Assembly: GCA_905236325.1 (NCBI GenBank)
Contig: CAJOPJ010000161.1
Location: 1 to 6,894, forward strand
Direction: 5' to 3'
DNA: 6,894 bases
Source of the DNA: an uncultured Selenomonadaceae bacterium
GTDB taxonomy: Bacteria > Bacillota > Negativicutes > Selenomonadales > Selenomonadaceae
The notes under the pieces: model-generated
The model's database searches: none
The model's input: the letters and a program-made list of their open reading frames with translations, nothing else
What the model was told of the DNA's origin: nothing
Shown here: positions 1 to 5,858 of the stretch, one piece after another
How positions within the stretch are numbered: the first letter of the stretch is position 1
Layout of the letters: every line of letters starts with the position of its first letter
Position numbers and translations under genes: made by a program

Positions 1-2
1 AC

Positions 3-143
3 TCGGACAAAAATCCGCAAGTACTTGACGCAGTGGAAAAATGTTTGGCAGAAATGGACAAAATGGACGACGCATATAAAAACTTATTCAAGGCATTCGG
101 AAAGGCAGCTTATACTAAAGCTGTGCACGATCTCAATTTATGA
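3..143 (+). CDS. Unrecognised protein, C-terminal 46 residues
   Basis: An open frame enters from the left edge and ends at TGA 141-143, giving 46 residues that end in AVHDLNL. The visible part is hydrophilic, rich in Lys, Asp and Ala, with no membrane segment and no motif I recognise; it would probably form helices. Codon use resembles the downstream genes. The gap to the next start (162) is 18 bases and holds that gene's strong ribosome binding site, so the two could be co-transcribed. No function is proposed. Since the start is outside the window, it could be the tail of a long protein or a short one. Confidence 0.6.
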   Translation, partial: SDKNPQVLDAVEKCLAEMDKMDDAYKNLFKAFGKAAYTKAVHDLNL

Positions 144-149
144 ATTTTT

Positions 150-157
150 GGAGGTGG
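150..157 (+). promoter_or_regulatory. Strong ribosome binding site for the ATG at 162
   Basis: GGAGGTGG lies 4-7 bases before ATG 162. It is the best Shine-Dalgarno match near the small gene, and nothing comparable precedes ATG 240. This supports 162 as the original start of the interrupted gene. Confidence 0.75.
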
Positions 158-239
158 GATTATGAGCACTGCAAATTTTTCTCAGCAAGATGTTATCAAT
201 GCACAAACTAGCGCAAAAATTGACATTCTTGCTCAATAG

Positions 240-296
240 ATGAAAGATTTTAAAGATGAAATGCGCGATTTTAAACAGGAAATGCGCGACAGGGAC
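240..296 (+). repeat. 21-base imperfect tandem repeat encoding heptads
   Basis: Two 21-base units (240-260 and 261-281) share ATG-NNN-GATTTTAAA-NNN-GAA, followed by a partial third unit starting ATGCGCGAC at 282. They encode the heptad MxDFKxE. The repeat is explained by the coiled coil and could expand or contract without breaking the frame. Confidence 0.7.
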
Positions 297-467
297 ACAC
301 AGCGTCACGCGGAAAATCAAGCACATCACGCTGAAATGCAAAACATTGGTCGTCACGTCAGAAATTTAACAATCGCATCAATGGTTGGAATTGGCGCAAT
401 GGCTTTAAGTGGTGGCGCAATCGCTGTTGCAGTTGTTTATTCCATTTTCAATTCAGCTACAAGATAA
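240..467 (+). CDS. Surviving ORF: coiled-coil protein with C-terminal membrane anchor
   Basis: This 75-residue frame begins at ATG 240, directly after the in-frame TAG. Residues 1-25 carry three seven-residue units beginning with Met (MKDFKDE, MRDFKQE, MRDRDTQ), encoded by 21-base imperfect tandem repeats, and are highly charged, as expected for a short coiled coil. Residues about 25-40 are His-, Ala- and Glu-rich. Residues about 44-70 (rich in Ala, Gly, Val and Ile) form one hydrophobic helix that would anchor the protein by its C-terminus, leaving the coiled coil probably in the cytoplasm. No Shine-Dalgarno is visible before ATG 240, so translation would need re-initiation or coupling to the upstream fragment. 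Small hypothetical proteins of this build occur in Negativicutes, from memory; I know no function. Confidence 0.5.
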   Translation: MKDFKDEMRDFKQEMRDRDTQRHAENQAHHAEMQNIGRHVRNLTIASMVGIGAMALSGGAIAVAVVYSIFNSATR

Positions 468-481
468 TTTTTTAAAAATTT

Positions 482-487
482 GGAGGA
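482..487 (+). promoter_or_regulatory. Ribosome binding site fixing the TTG start of rseP
   Basis: GGAGGA ends 7 bases before TTG 495. The ATG at 488-490 lies between them but is in another frame that closes after about 20 codons, so it is not the start. The N-terminal segment read from TTG 495 reaches the HEFGH motif at the usual distance for the family. Confidence 0.75.
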
Positions 488-494
488 ATGAAAT

Positions 495-1532
495 TTGATT
501 TTAACAGTAGTAAGCGCAGTATTTGTATTTGGTTTGTTGGTTTTGGTGCATGAGTTTGGACATTTTATAATGGCGAAGTTAACAGGCATGCGCGTTGATG
601 AATTTGCAATAGGTTTTGGACCGCAACTTTTAAAAACTCGACGCGGCGAAACTGTTTACTCGCTCCGAGCAATTCCTCTCGGCGGCTTTAATGACATTGC
701 AGGAATGGATCCTACTGACAATCCTGCCGGCGATAGAGGTTACTGCGAAAAGCCTGTCTTTTCCAGAATGGTTGTAATTTTAGCCGGCGCAGGATTTAAT
801 TTTCTGTTGCCGATAGTTTTGTTTTTCGGCATTTATGCTACTGTCGGAATTGGTCAACCTGCGCCTGAACCAATTTTAGGTATGGTCGTTGAAGGCAAAC
901 CTGCCTATCAAGCCGGACTTCAAGCCGGAGACAAAATTTTAAAAATCGACGGCGAAGTTATAACAAATTGGGAAAATCTGACTAACAAATTAAAAACTGT
1001 CGCGCCAAATCAAACTGTCGCAATTCAGTATGAACGCAATTCAAAAGTCATTGAAACTATCGTTGCACCTGAATACAGCGAACAAAATCAACGCGCGTTA
1101 ATCGGTGTGCAAAGTTCGATTGTCTATGAAAAACAAAGCATTGGCACGGCATTTACTTTAGCTGTAACACAGACAGGCGAAATTTTATCAATGATGGTTA
1201 ATGCGCTGATTGATATTTTTAAATCGCCTTCCAACGCCGAAGTTTCAGGTCCAATCGGTATAGCACAAATGGCTGGTCAAGTCGCGCAGTCTGGATTTAT
1301 TCCGCTGTTGAATTTTGCCGCGCTTTTAAGTTTGAACTTGGGCATAATAAATTTATTGCCTGTTCCTGCACTTGACGGCGGACATTTTATCAACTTGCTT
1401 ATTGAGGCAGTATGCGGCAAACCACTTAGCCCAAAGGCTTTAATGTACACACAACGCGCAGGAGTTGCGCTTTTGTTGCTTTTGACTTTAGTAGTTACAA
1501 CAAATGACATTGTGAATGTGATTTTCAAATGA
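495..1532 (+). CDS. rseP: RIP metalloprotease RseP (site-2 protease)
   Basis: This is an intramembrane zinc metalloprotease of the site-2 protease family (M50), which cleaves membrane-bound substrates such as anti-sigma factors within the cytoplasmic membrane. The 345 residues have the usual layout. A first membrane helix (about 2-25) carries the zinc site HEFGH at 19-23. A GGF segment lies at 63-65 and a second membrane region at about 92-117. One PDZ-like domain covers about 125-200 (GLQAGDKILKIDG). C-terminal membrane helices follow, with NLLPVPALDGGH at 286-297 supplying the third zinc ligand, Asp. The motif usually written AGPxxN reads AGAGFN here (97-102). Length is normal for Gram-positive-type RseP with one PDZ domain. 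It starts at TTG and overlaps the next gene by ATGA. The context is unusual: the common neighbours dxr, cdsA and ispG are absent from the window. Identification is firm; the substrate is unknown. Confidence 0.95.
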   Translation: MILTVVSAVFVFGLLVLVHEFGHFIMAKLTGMRVDEFAIGFGPQLLKTRRGETVYSLRAIPLGGFNDIAGMDPTDNPAGDRGYCEKPVFSRMVVILAGAGFNFLLPIVLFFGIYATVGIGQPAPEPILGMVVEGKPAYQAGLQAGDKILKIDGEVITNWENLTNKLKTVAPNQTVAIQYERNSKVIETIVAPEYSEQNQRALIGVQSSIVYEKQSIGTAFTLAVTQTGEILSMMVNALIDIFKSPSNAEVSGPIGIAQMAGQVAQSGFIPLLNFAALLSLNLGIINLLPVPALDGGHFINLLIEAVCGKPLSPKALMYTQRAGVALLLLLTLVVTTNDIVNVIFK

Positions 1533-2308
1533 TTAACCTTCCACAAAAATATTTCAGCAAGCTGATTCGCGCCGTGGTTGAATTTGATATGATTCAGGAC
1601 GGCGACAAAATTTTAATCGGACTTTCCGGCGGCAAGGACAGTTTATTTTTGACTTTGGCGTTGGCAAATCTGCAAAAGCGTCTTGCAAGAAAATTTTCAC
1701 TGCAAGCTGTAACTGTCAATCCAATGTTCAACAGCGACTTTGCAAAAAATATTCCTGCGTTGGAAAAATTTTGTGTTGAACTTGAAATTCCCTACCGCGT
1801 CGAAGAAGTCGATATTAAAAGCGCAATTAAAGCCGCAAAGTACAATCCTTGTTTCACCTGCGCTTATTTTCGCCGCGCTTCAATAAATCGCATCGCGCAG
1901 GAAATCGACGCAAATAAAATTGCTTATGCCCACCACTTGGACGACGCTGTTGAAACTTTTTTCATGTCATTGTTATCAAGTGGTCAGCTTACAACTTTTC
2001 TGCCGAGTACTTTTTTAAGTCGCACAAATTTAACTGTCATTCGACCGCTGGTTTATCTTAAGGAACGCGAAATTCGCAGCTTCATTAAGTCGCAGAAAAT
2101 TGATATTGTTAAATCGCCCTGCCCAATCGACGGCAAAACCAATCGCCAACAAATTAAAAATTTAATTGTCGAACTTAGCAAAATTTATCCAGACTTGTTC
2201 GACAGGTTAGCGTCGGCTATGCGCAAAAGTTCAATTGTGGATTTGTGGGACGCGCCGAAATCAAAAGCAGAAATGCATGAAATTTATTATTCTTATGTCC
2301 ACAAGTGA
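1529..2308 (+). CDS. ttcA: TtcA-like tRNA 2-thiocytidine synthetase (PP-loop ATPase)
   Basis: TtcA adenylates cytidine 32 of certain tRNAs and replaces oxygen with sulfur, using a [4Fe-4S] cluster in the cytoplasm. The 259 residues show the PP-loop SGGKDS at 33-38, CFTC at 108-111 and a third cysteine in SPCPIDG at 198. These match the CxxC-plus-distant-Cys arrangement that holds the cluster in TtcA. AHHLDDAVET at 134-143 corresponds to the conserved HHxDDxxET segment. It is shorter than the E. coli protein (about 311 residues), mainly at the ends. Its ATG overlaps the rseP stop (ATGA) and no clear Shine-Dalgarno precedes it, so translational coupling to rseP is likely. The TtcA/TilS-like family contains several thiolases, so C32 as the target is inferred from the cysteine pattern. 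Confidence 0.85.
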   Translation: MINLPQKYFSKLIRAVVEFDMIQDGDKILIGLSGGKDSLFLTLALANLQKRLARKFSLQAVTVNPMFNSDFAKNIPALEKFCVELEIPYRVEEVDIKSAIKAAKYNPCFTCAYFRRASINRIAQEIDANKIAYAHHLDDAVETFFMSLLSSGQLTTFLPSTFLSRTNLTVIRPLVYLKEREIRSFIKSQKIDIVKSPCPIDGKTNRQQIKNLIVELSKIYPDLFDRLASAMRKSSIVDLWDAPKSKAEMHEIYYSYVHK

Positions 2309-2312
2309 GGTG
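2307..2312 (+). promoter_or_regulatory. Ribosome binding site for the TTG start at 2321
   Basis: GAGGTG overlaps the ttcA-like stop codon and ends 8 bases before TTG 2321. The TTG start is also supported by the paralogue at 6236, whose protein aligns from the first residue (MPxKxYLF) and likewise starts at TTG. Confidence 0.65.
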
Positions 2313-2320
2313 TTTTTATT

Positions 2321-3730
2321 TTGCCAAAAAATTATTTATTTATCGCTGATTGGTCACAAAATTTTTCTGAAACTGAAAATTGCTTGGCTGACAAAGTTAT
2401 TGCAGAATTTTGGCGTGCAGCTTTTATGACCGATTCAACTTTGTTTATTTTACTTGAAGACAACAGAATCAGCTTGCTGAAGTTTTGGGCGCACAGAATG
2501 AAACTTTGTCGCCCGCAACTTCAATTTGTCTTTAAAAATCAAACTTCCCTGCCGGACTTAATGAAAAATATTGACTGCTTAATCACCGGAAAAAATCTTG
2601 AAACTGATGCGCTTTATGCTGATTTTGCCTGGAAAAATAATATTGAAATTGTCAGTGCAAATATCCAGGGGGGGGGGATTTATAATAACCTTCCTGTTGC
2701 TGAGGAAATTGTTCAGCTGAAAAATCAATGTCAAGCTCTGGCAACTAATTTATTTGTGAATTTTCCGCCGACAGAGTGGCAATATTTTTTGGTGCAAACC
2801 GGCATGGGCGACGCGTTGTCATTTGTAATATGGCTTAAGACTTACAAAAAATTTACCGACAAAAAAATTCTTGCGCTGTGCACTGAAAATCAAAAATTCG
2901 ACTTGCTGAAAAATTCGCCCTACCTTGATTCTGTTCAGAAAATCGACGCAGTTATTTTTGACTACCTGCAGATTTTTCACAGCGAACAGTTTGGAATTAA
3001 AAATTTATTTTCGGCTTACTACGACTACAAAATTTTAAGCAAAACTGTGAATTTTTCTGCTGACTGGGAAGATATTGGTCATTTGAATGGCGTTTGGCGT
3101 GATTTTTTGTCGCTGGATAAATCAATGCGTCCCGAGCCTTACAAAATTGAAATTCCGCAGGAAGCCAAATCCAACGCAAAAAATTTTTTTCAAAATTTGA
3201 ACTTACGCGAAGGCAAAACTATTTTGATTTTCACTGAAGGCGTGACTTGGGGCAAATTTCCTGAAAAAGCAAATTTCTGGATTGAACTTGCCACGCATTT
3301 GAAGTCGGCAGGTTTTGATGTCGTGACAAACAGTGCTCAACAGATTATTGCAGGCTGTAAAAATATTTTTCTGAACTTGTCGGAAACTGTTGCATTTGTT
3401 GGACTTTGTGGAAATGTTATTTCAATGCCGACAGGTTTTGCTGAGATGTCTTGCGCCTTGAACTATGACAGAAAAATTTTATTTCAAGTTATTTATCCAC
3501 ACCGCAAAAGCACAGTTTGGACGCGTGATTTTTTGGCATGGCGGCTTTTCAGATTGCCTGAACTTCAGCATTATGGACAAAATTTTATTCAGCGGCAAAT
3601 GCAAGATTACAAAATTTATATGTCGAATGTGACTTTTCCAAATGTCGAAGTTGAAACTTATCAATGGAGCGACAATGATGACAATTTGCTGATTGAACAG
3701 CTTACAAATAATATATTCAAGAAAGGTTGA
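2321..3730 (+). CDS. Glycosyltransferase-like protein (GT-B/GT9-like), carries a G10 tract
   Basis: The protein has 469 residues and no signal peptide or membrane segment. Residues 1-145 form an unrecognised N-terminal domain. From about 150 (FPPTEWQYFLVQTGMGDALSF) a GxGD segment resembles the start of the GT9 (heptosyltransferase-like) fold. Residues about 299-380 resemble the nucleotide-sugar-binding half: a strand ILIFTEG, then KFPEKANFWIELATHLKSAG, then LSETVAFVGLCGNVISMPTGFAEMSCAL. Assignment to a GT-B transferase rests on this pattern and is moderate. A run of ten G (2668-2677) encodes QGGG at 116-119; one base more or less gives a stop within about 20 codons. The paralogue at 6236 is about six residues shorter in this region and lacks the glycines. 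The gene sits 12 bases after the ttcA-like gene and 7 bases before the fusion enzyme. A role in surface or flagellin glycan assembly is inferred. Confidence 0.75.
   Translation: MPKNYLFIADWSQNFSETENCLADKVIAEFWRAAFMTDSTLFILLEDNRISLLKFWAHRMKLCRPQLQFVFKNQTSLPDLMKNIDCLITGKNLETDALYADFAWKNNIEIVSANIQGGGIYNNLPVAEEIVQLKNQCQALATNLFVNFPPTEWQYFLVQTGMGDALSFVIWLKTYKKFTDKKILALCTENQKFDLLKNSPYLDSVQKIDAVIFDYLQIFHSEQFGIKNLFSAYYDYKILSKTVNFSADWEDIGHLNGVWRDFLSLDKSMRPEPYKIEIPQEAKSNAKNFFQNLNLREGKTILIFTEGVTWGKFPEKANFWIELATHLKSAGFDVVTNSAQQIIAGCKNIFLNLSETVAFVGLCGNVISMPTGFAEMSCALNYDRKILFQVIYPHRKSTVWTRDFLAWRLFRLPELQHYGQNFIQRQMQDYKIYMSNVTFPNVEVETYQWSDNDDNLLIEQLTNNIFKKG
2661..2684 (+). repeat. 24-base element with G10 tract (copy A)
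   Basis: The element reads ATATCCA, then ten G (2668-2677), then ATTTATA. Its reverse complement matches 3863-3886 at 23 of 24 positions; the one difference is the base next to the tract (T versus A). Similarity stops at both ends. It lies within the glycosyltransferase-like gene and is in frame at ten G. Eleven G would give TAA three codons later; nine G would give TGA about 15 codons later. Confidence 0.9.
3719..3726 (+). promoter_or_regulatory. Ribosome binding site for ATG 3738
   Basis: AAGAAAGG lies 11 bases before ATG 3738, inside the end of the preceding gene. The spacer contains seven T in a row (3731-3737). The site favours ATG 3738 over the in-frame TTG at 3693, which has no binding site and would add 15 residues before the conserved N-terminus. 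Confidence 0.6.
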
Positions 3731-3737
3731 TTTTTTT

Positions 3738-5858
3738 ATGACTGATTACATTATCGTGCAAGCCGGCGGACGTGGTTCGCGCATGGAAATTTTAACGCGC
3801 AACAAACCTAAAGCATTGGTTCCTGTAAATAATTTGCCAATGCTTTTTCATCTTTTTAAAGATATAAATCCCCCCCCCCAGGATATAAAAACAAATAAAA
3901 AATTTATAATCATAGGCGACTATAAATTTGATGTGCTGGAAAAATATTTAAAAACATTTGCCGGCGATGTTGATTATAAATTGATTCGCGCGACTAAGTC
4001 AGGAACTTGTGCAGGTTTGCAAGACGCGCTTGAATTTATTCCGGACGGCAAAAGCTTTTTATTTGTCTGGTGCGATTTAATTTTGGGCGAAAATCATGAA
4101 CTTCCTGACGGCGCGGAAAATGTAATTGGCATTGCGAAAGATTTTTACTGCAGGTGGTCATATCGCGATGGAAAATTTGTTGAAGAACGCAGCAAGGAAT
4201 ATGGCATTGCAGGTTATTTTGTTTTCAAGGACAAAAATTTTCTGGCTGATGTTCCTGCAGAAGGCGAATTTGTGCGCTGGTTGCAAAGTAAAAATTTTGC
4301 CTTTGCAGAAAAGCCTTTGCACAATACGCGCGAATATGGTTTGTACAGCGAATGGAGTAAACTTCCGCAAATGAAGTGCCGACCGTTCAACAAAATTGAA
4401 GTTGAGGACGACAAAATTATTAAAGTTGGAATTGACGCTCAAGGGCGCGATTTAGCTAAAAAAGAAATTGCTTGGTATAAAAAAATTCGCACGGAAAATT
4501 TTTCAAACATACCGACAATTTATAATTATGAGCCGCTGGAAATGGAATTTATCGATGGCAGAAATGTTTATGAATATAATTTCCTGCCTGACGAACAGAA
4601 AAAAGAAATTCTGCGCAAAATTATTGACTGCCTGAAAGATGTTCATAAGCTGGGCAGTATTCCTGCGGACGCTGAAAATTATTTTGAGGCGTATCTTGGA
4701 AAAACTTGGGCAAGGCTTGAAAAAATTAAAAATTTAGTACCATTTGCAGAGGCAGAAAATTTTACAATCAATGGTAAAGTTTGCAGAAATGTTTTTAAAA
4801 ATCGCGAACTGATTGAAAAATTGGTGATGAGTTATCAGCCGCAGGAATTTTGTTTTATTCACGGCGATTGCACTTTCAGCAACATGATGTTGCGCCACGA
4901 CAGCGAACCTGTATTGATAGATCCGCGCGGCTACTTCGGCAAAATTCAGTTCTTCGGTGACGCGGCTTATGACTGGGTTAAATTGTACTATTCCTTAGTC
5001 GGCAATTATGACAGGTTTAATTTGAAAAAATTTACTCTGGAAATTGAAAATGATTCAGTCAAAATTGAAGTCGATTCCAATCGCTGGGAAAATCTGGAAA
5101 ATTATTTTTTTGAACTTTTGGACGGCGAAGTTACAAAGCGTCAGATGAAACTTTTGCTGGCGATAACTTACCTGTCGCTGACAACTTACGCTTGGGAAGA
5201 TTATGATTCAATTTGCGGCGCGTTTTATCTTGGCAGTTATTATCTTGAAGAAGCCTTGCAAATGGAAAGTGCTTACAGTTATTTTGATAAAAATATGTTA
5301 AGCATTGAAAGTGCGCTTAAGTCTATTTCTGCAAGTCAAATTGAAAATTTTATTTCGGCTTGTGAAAAAACTTTGCGCAATAATCACAAGATAATTGTTT
5401 CAGGACTTGGCAAAAATGTTCCAATCGGAGAAAAATTTGTCGGCACAATGCTTTCAATGGGCTTAGACGCAAATTTCCTGCATACAAATTCAGCAGTTCA
5501 CGGCGACATGGGAATGATTAAGCCGGGCGATTTTGTAATTATTTTAAGCAAAAGCGGCGAAACTGAAGAATCTGTTTACCTTGCAAGTCTTTTAAGTCGG
5601 CGTGAAGGAGTAAATCTTGGAGTGGTGACTTTTAGCGACCACAATCGGCTGACAGATTTAATTAAGCAAAAAATTACAATCAAACTTGATGATGAAGGCG
5701 ACTTGTGGAATGTTTTGCCCAACAATTCCACGACGCTTAATTTGATTGTTTTGCAAACTGTGGCGATAGAAATTGCGCGACGAATGAATGTAAATCTTGA
5801 GCGCGACTTCAAGCCGAATCATCCTGGTGGTGCAATCGGAAGGAAGTTGAGTATGTGA
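3738..5858 (+). CDS. Three-domain fusion: nucleotidyltransferase, APH-type kinase and KpsF-like SIS isomerase
   Basis: The 706-residue cytosolic protein has three enzyme domains. Residues 1 to about 225 are a sugar-phosphate nucleotidyltransferase: QAGGRGSRM at 8-16 and KPKALVPV at 23-30 form the GGxGxR...PK...P signature, and D113 in WCDLI is the likely metal ligand. Residues about 235-520 resemble aminoglycoside/choline kinases, with HGDCTFSN at 375-382 (catalytic loop) and IDPRG at 394-398 (metal-binding Asp). Residues about 522-706 are a SIS domain of the KpsF/KdsD (arabinose-5-phosphate isomerase) type: GLGKN 556-560, HGD 588-590, SKSGETE 604-610, and HPGGAIGRKL 695-704. The protein ends there, without the CBS pair found in many KpsF proteins. 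ATG 3738 was chosen because the nucleotidyltransferase motif normally begins within ten residues of the start. A C10 tract encodes NPPPQ at 44-48. Domains are clear; the sugar is unknown. Confidence 0.88.
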   Translation: MTDYIIVQAGGRGSRMEILTRNKPKALVPVNNLPMLFHLFKDINPPPQDIKTNKKFIIIGDYKFDVLEKYLKTFAGDVDYKLIRATKSGTCAGLQDALEFIPDGKSFLFVWCDLILGENHELPDGAENVIGIAKDFYCRWSYRDGKFVEERSKEYGIAGYFVFKDKNFLADVPAEGEFVRWLQSKNFAFAEKPLHNTREYGLYSEWSKLPQMKCRPFNKIEVEDDKIIKVGIDAQGRDLAKKEIAWYKKIRTENFSNIPTIYNYEPLEMEFIDGRNVYEYNFLPDEQKKEILRKIIDCLKDVHKLGSIPADAENYFEAYLGKTWARLEKIKNLVPFAEAENFTINGKVCRNVFKNRELIEKLVMSYQPQEFCFIHGDCTFSNMMLRHDSEPVLIDPRGYFGKIQFFGDAAYDWVKLYYSLVGNYDRFNLKKFTLEIENDSVKIEVDSNRWENLENYFFELLDGEVTKRQMKLLLAITYLSLTTYAWEDYDSICGAFYLGSYYLEEALQMESAYSYFDKNMLSIESALKSISASQIENFISACEKTLRNNHKIIVSGLGKNVPIGEKFVGTMLSMGLDANFLHTNSAVHGDMGMIKPGDFVIILSKSGETEESVYLASLLSRREGVNLGVVTFSDHNRLTDLIKQKITIKLDDEGDLWNVLPNNSTTLNLIVLQTVAIEIARRMNVNLERDFKPNHPGGAIGRKLSM
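3861..3889 (+). repeat. Direct repeat GATATAAA flanking the C10 tract
   Basis: GATATAAA occurs at 3861-3868 and again at 3882-3889, exactly 21 bases apart. Removing one 21-base unit would leave KDIKTNKKFIIIGDY in frame, which looks like an ordinary nucleotidyltransferase segment. This suggests a 21-base in-frame insertion or duplication, although most of the repeat also belongs to the 24-base element itself. Confidence 0.6.
3863..3886 (+). repeat. 24-base element with C10 tract (copy B, inverted relative to A)
   Basis: The element reads TATAAAT, ten C (3870-3879), A, GGATAT. It matches the reverse complement of 2661-2684 except at one base. It lies between the PK...P signature and the IIIGDY strand of the nucleotidyltransferase domain. 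It is in frame at ten C; eleven C would give TAA six codons after the tract, and nine C would give TAA two codons after it. Confidence 0.9.

Larger units (their letters stand above)
162..467 (+). pseudogene. Small coiled-coil membrane protein gene interrupted by an in-frame TAG
   Basis: From ATG 162 the frame runs 25 codons (MSTANFSQQDVI...) to TAG at 237-239. ATG 240 follows directly in the same frame and continues to TAA 465-467. Without the stop the product would be 101 residues: a polar N-terminus, a heptad-repeat coiled coil and one C-terminal membrane segment. The heptads read IDILAQ-stop, MKDFKDE, MRDFKQE, MRDRDTQ, so the stop occupies the position filled by Glu in the next two heptads. 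A single GAG-to-TAG change would explain it. Only the upstream start has a good ribosome binding site. Alternatives are readthrough, re-initiation at the adjoining ATG, or a sequencing error. The interruption is seen directly; loss of function is inferred. Confidence 0.6.

Noticed and set aside
440..468. Possible promoter before rseP (TTCCAT, 17 bases, GATAAT)
   Set aside because: The -35 match is only two of six bases, and AT-rich DNA gives such -10 matches by chance. Close gene spacing suggests readthrough from upstream.
488..550. ATG at 488 close to the GGAGGA site
   Set aside because: It is too close to the Shine-Dalgarno sequence, in a different frame from rseP, and closes after about 20 codons.
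1277..1546. Minus-strand open frame of 89 codons across the end of rseP
   Set aside because: It is antisense to the conserved NLLPVPALDGGH region, shows no recognisable domain, and has the composition expected from the opposite strand of a real gene. The other minus-strand frames (for example 138-356, 4158-4442, 5576-5812, 6579-6860) were rejected for the same reasons.
3176..3190. Run of A6 followed by T7, a possible hairpin or terminator
   Set aside because: It lies inside a conserved-looking coding segment (Lys, Asn, Phe codons), has no GC stem, and similar AAAATTTT strings are common throughout this window.
3693..3737. TTG at 3693 as the start of the fusion gene
   Set aside because: It has no ribosome binding site, lies inside the preceding gene, and would add 15 residues before the conserved nucleotidyltransferase N-terminus. 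ATG 3738 is better on all counts.
2661..3886. Invertible DNA segment bounded by the two inverted 24-base elements
   Set aside because: Inverting the 1.2 kb between them would join each gene to antisense sequence with no long open frame, breaking both genes without offering an alternative. No recombinase gene is visible. Slippage within the tracts explains the structure better.
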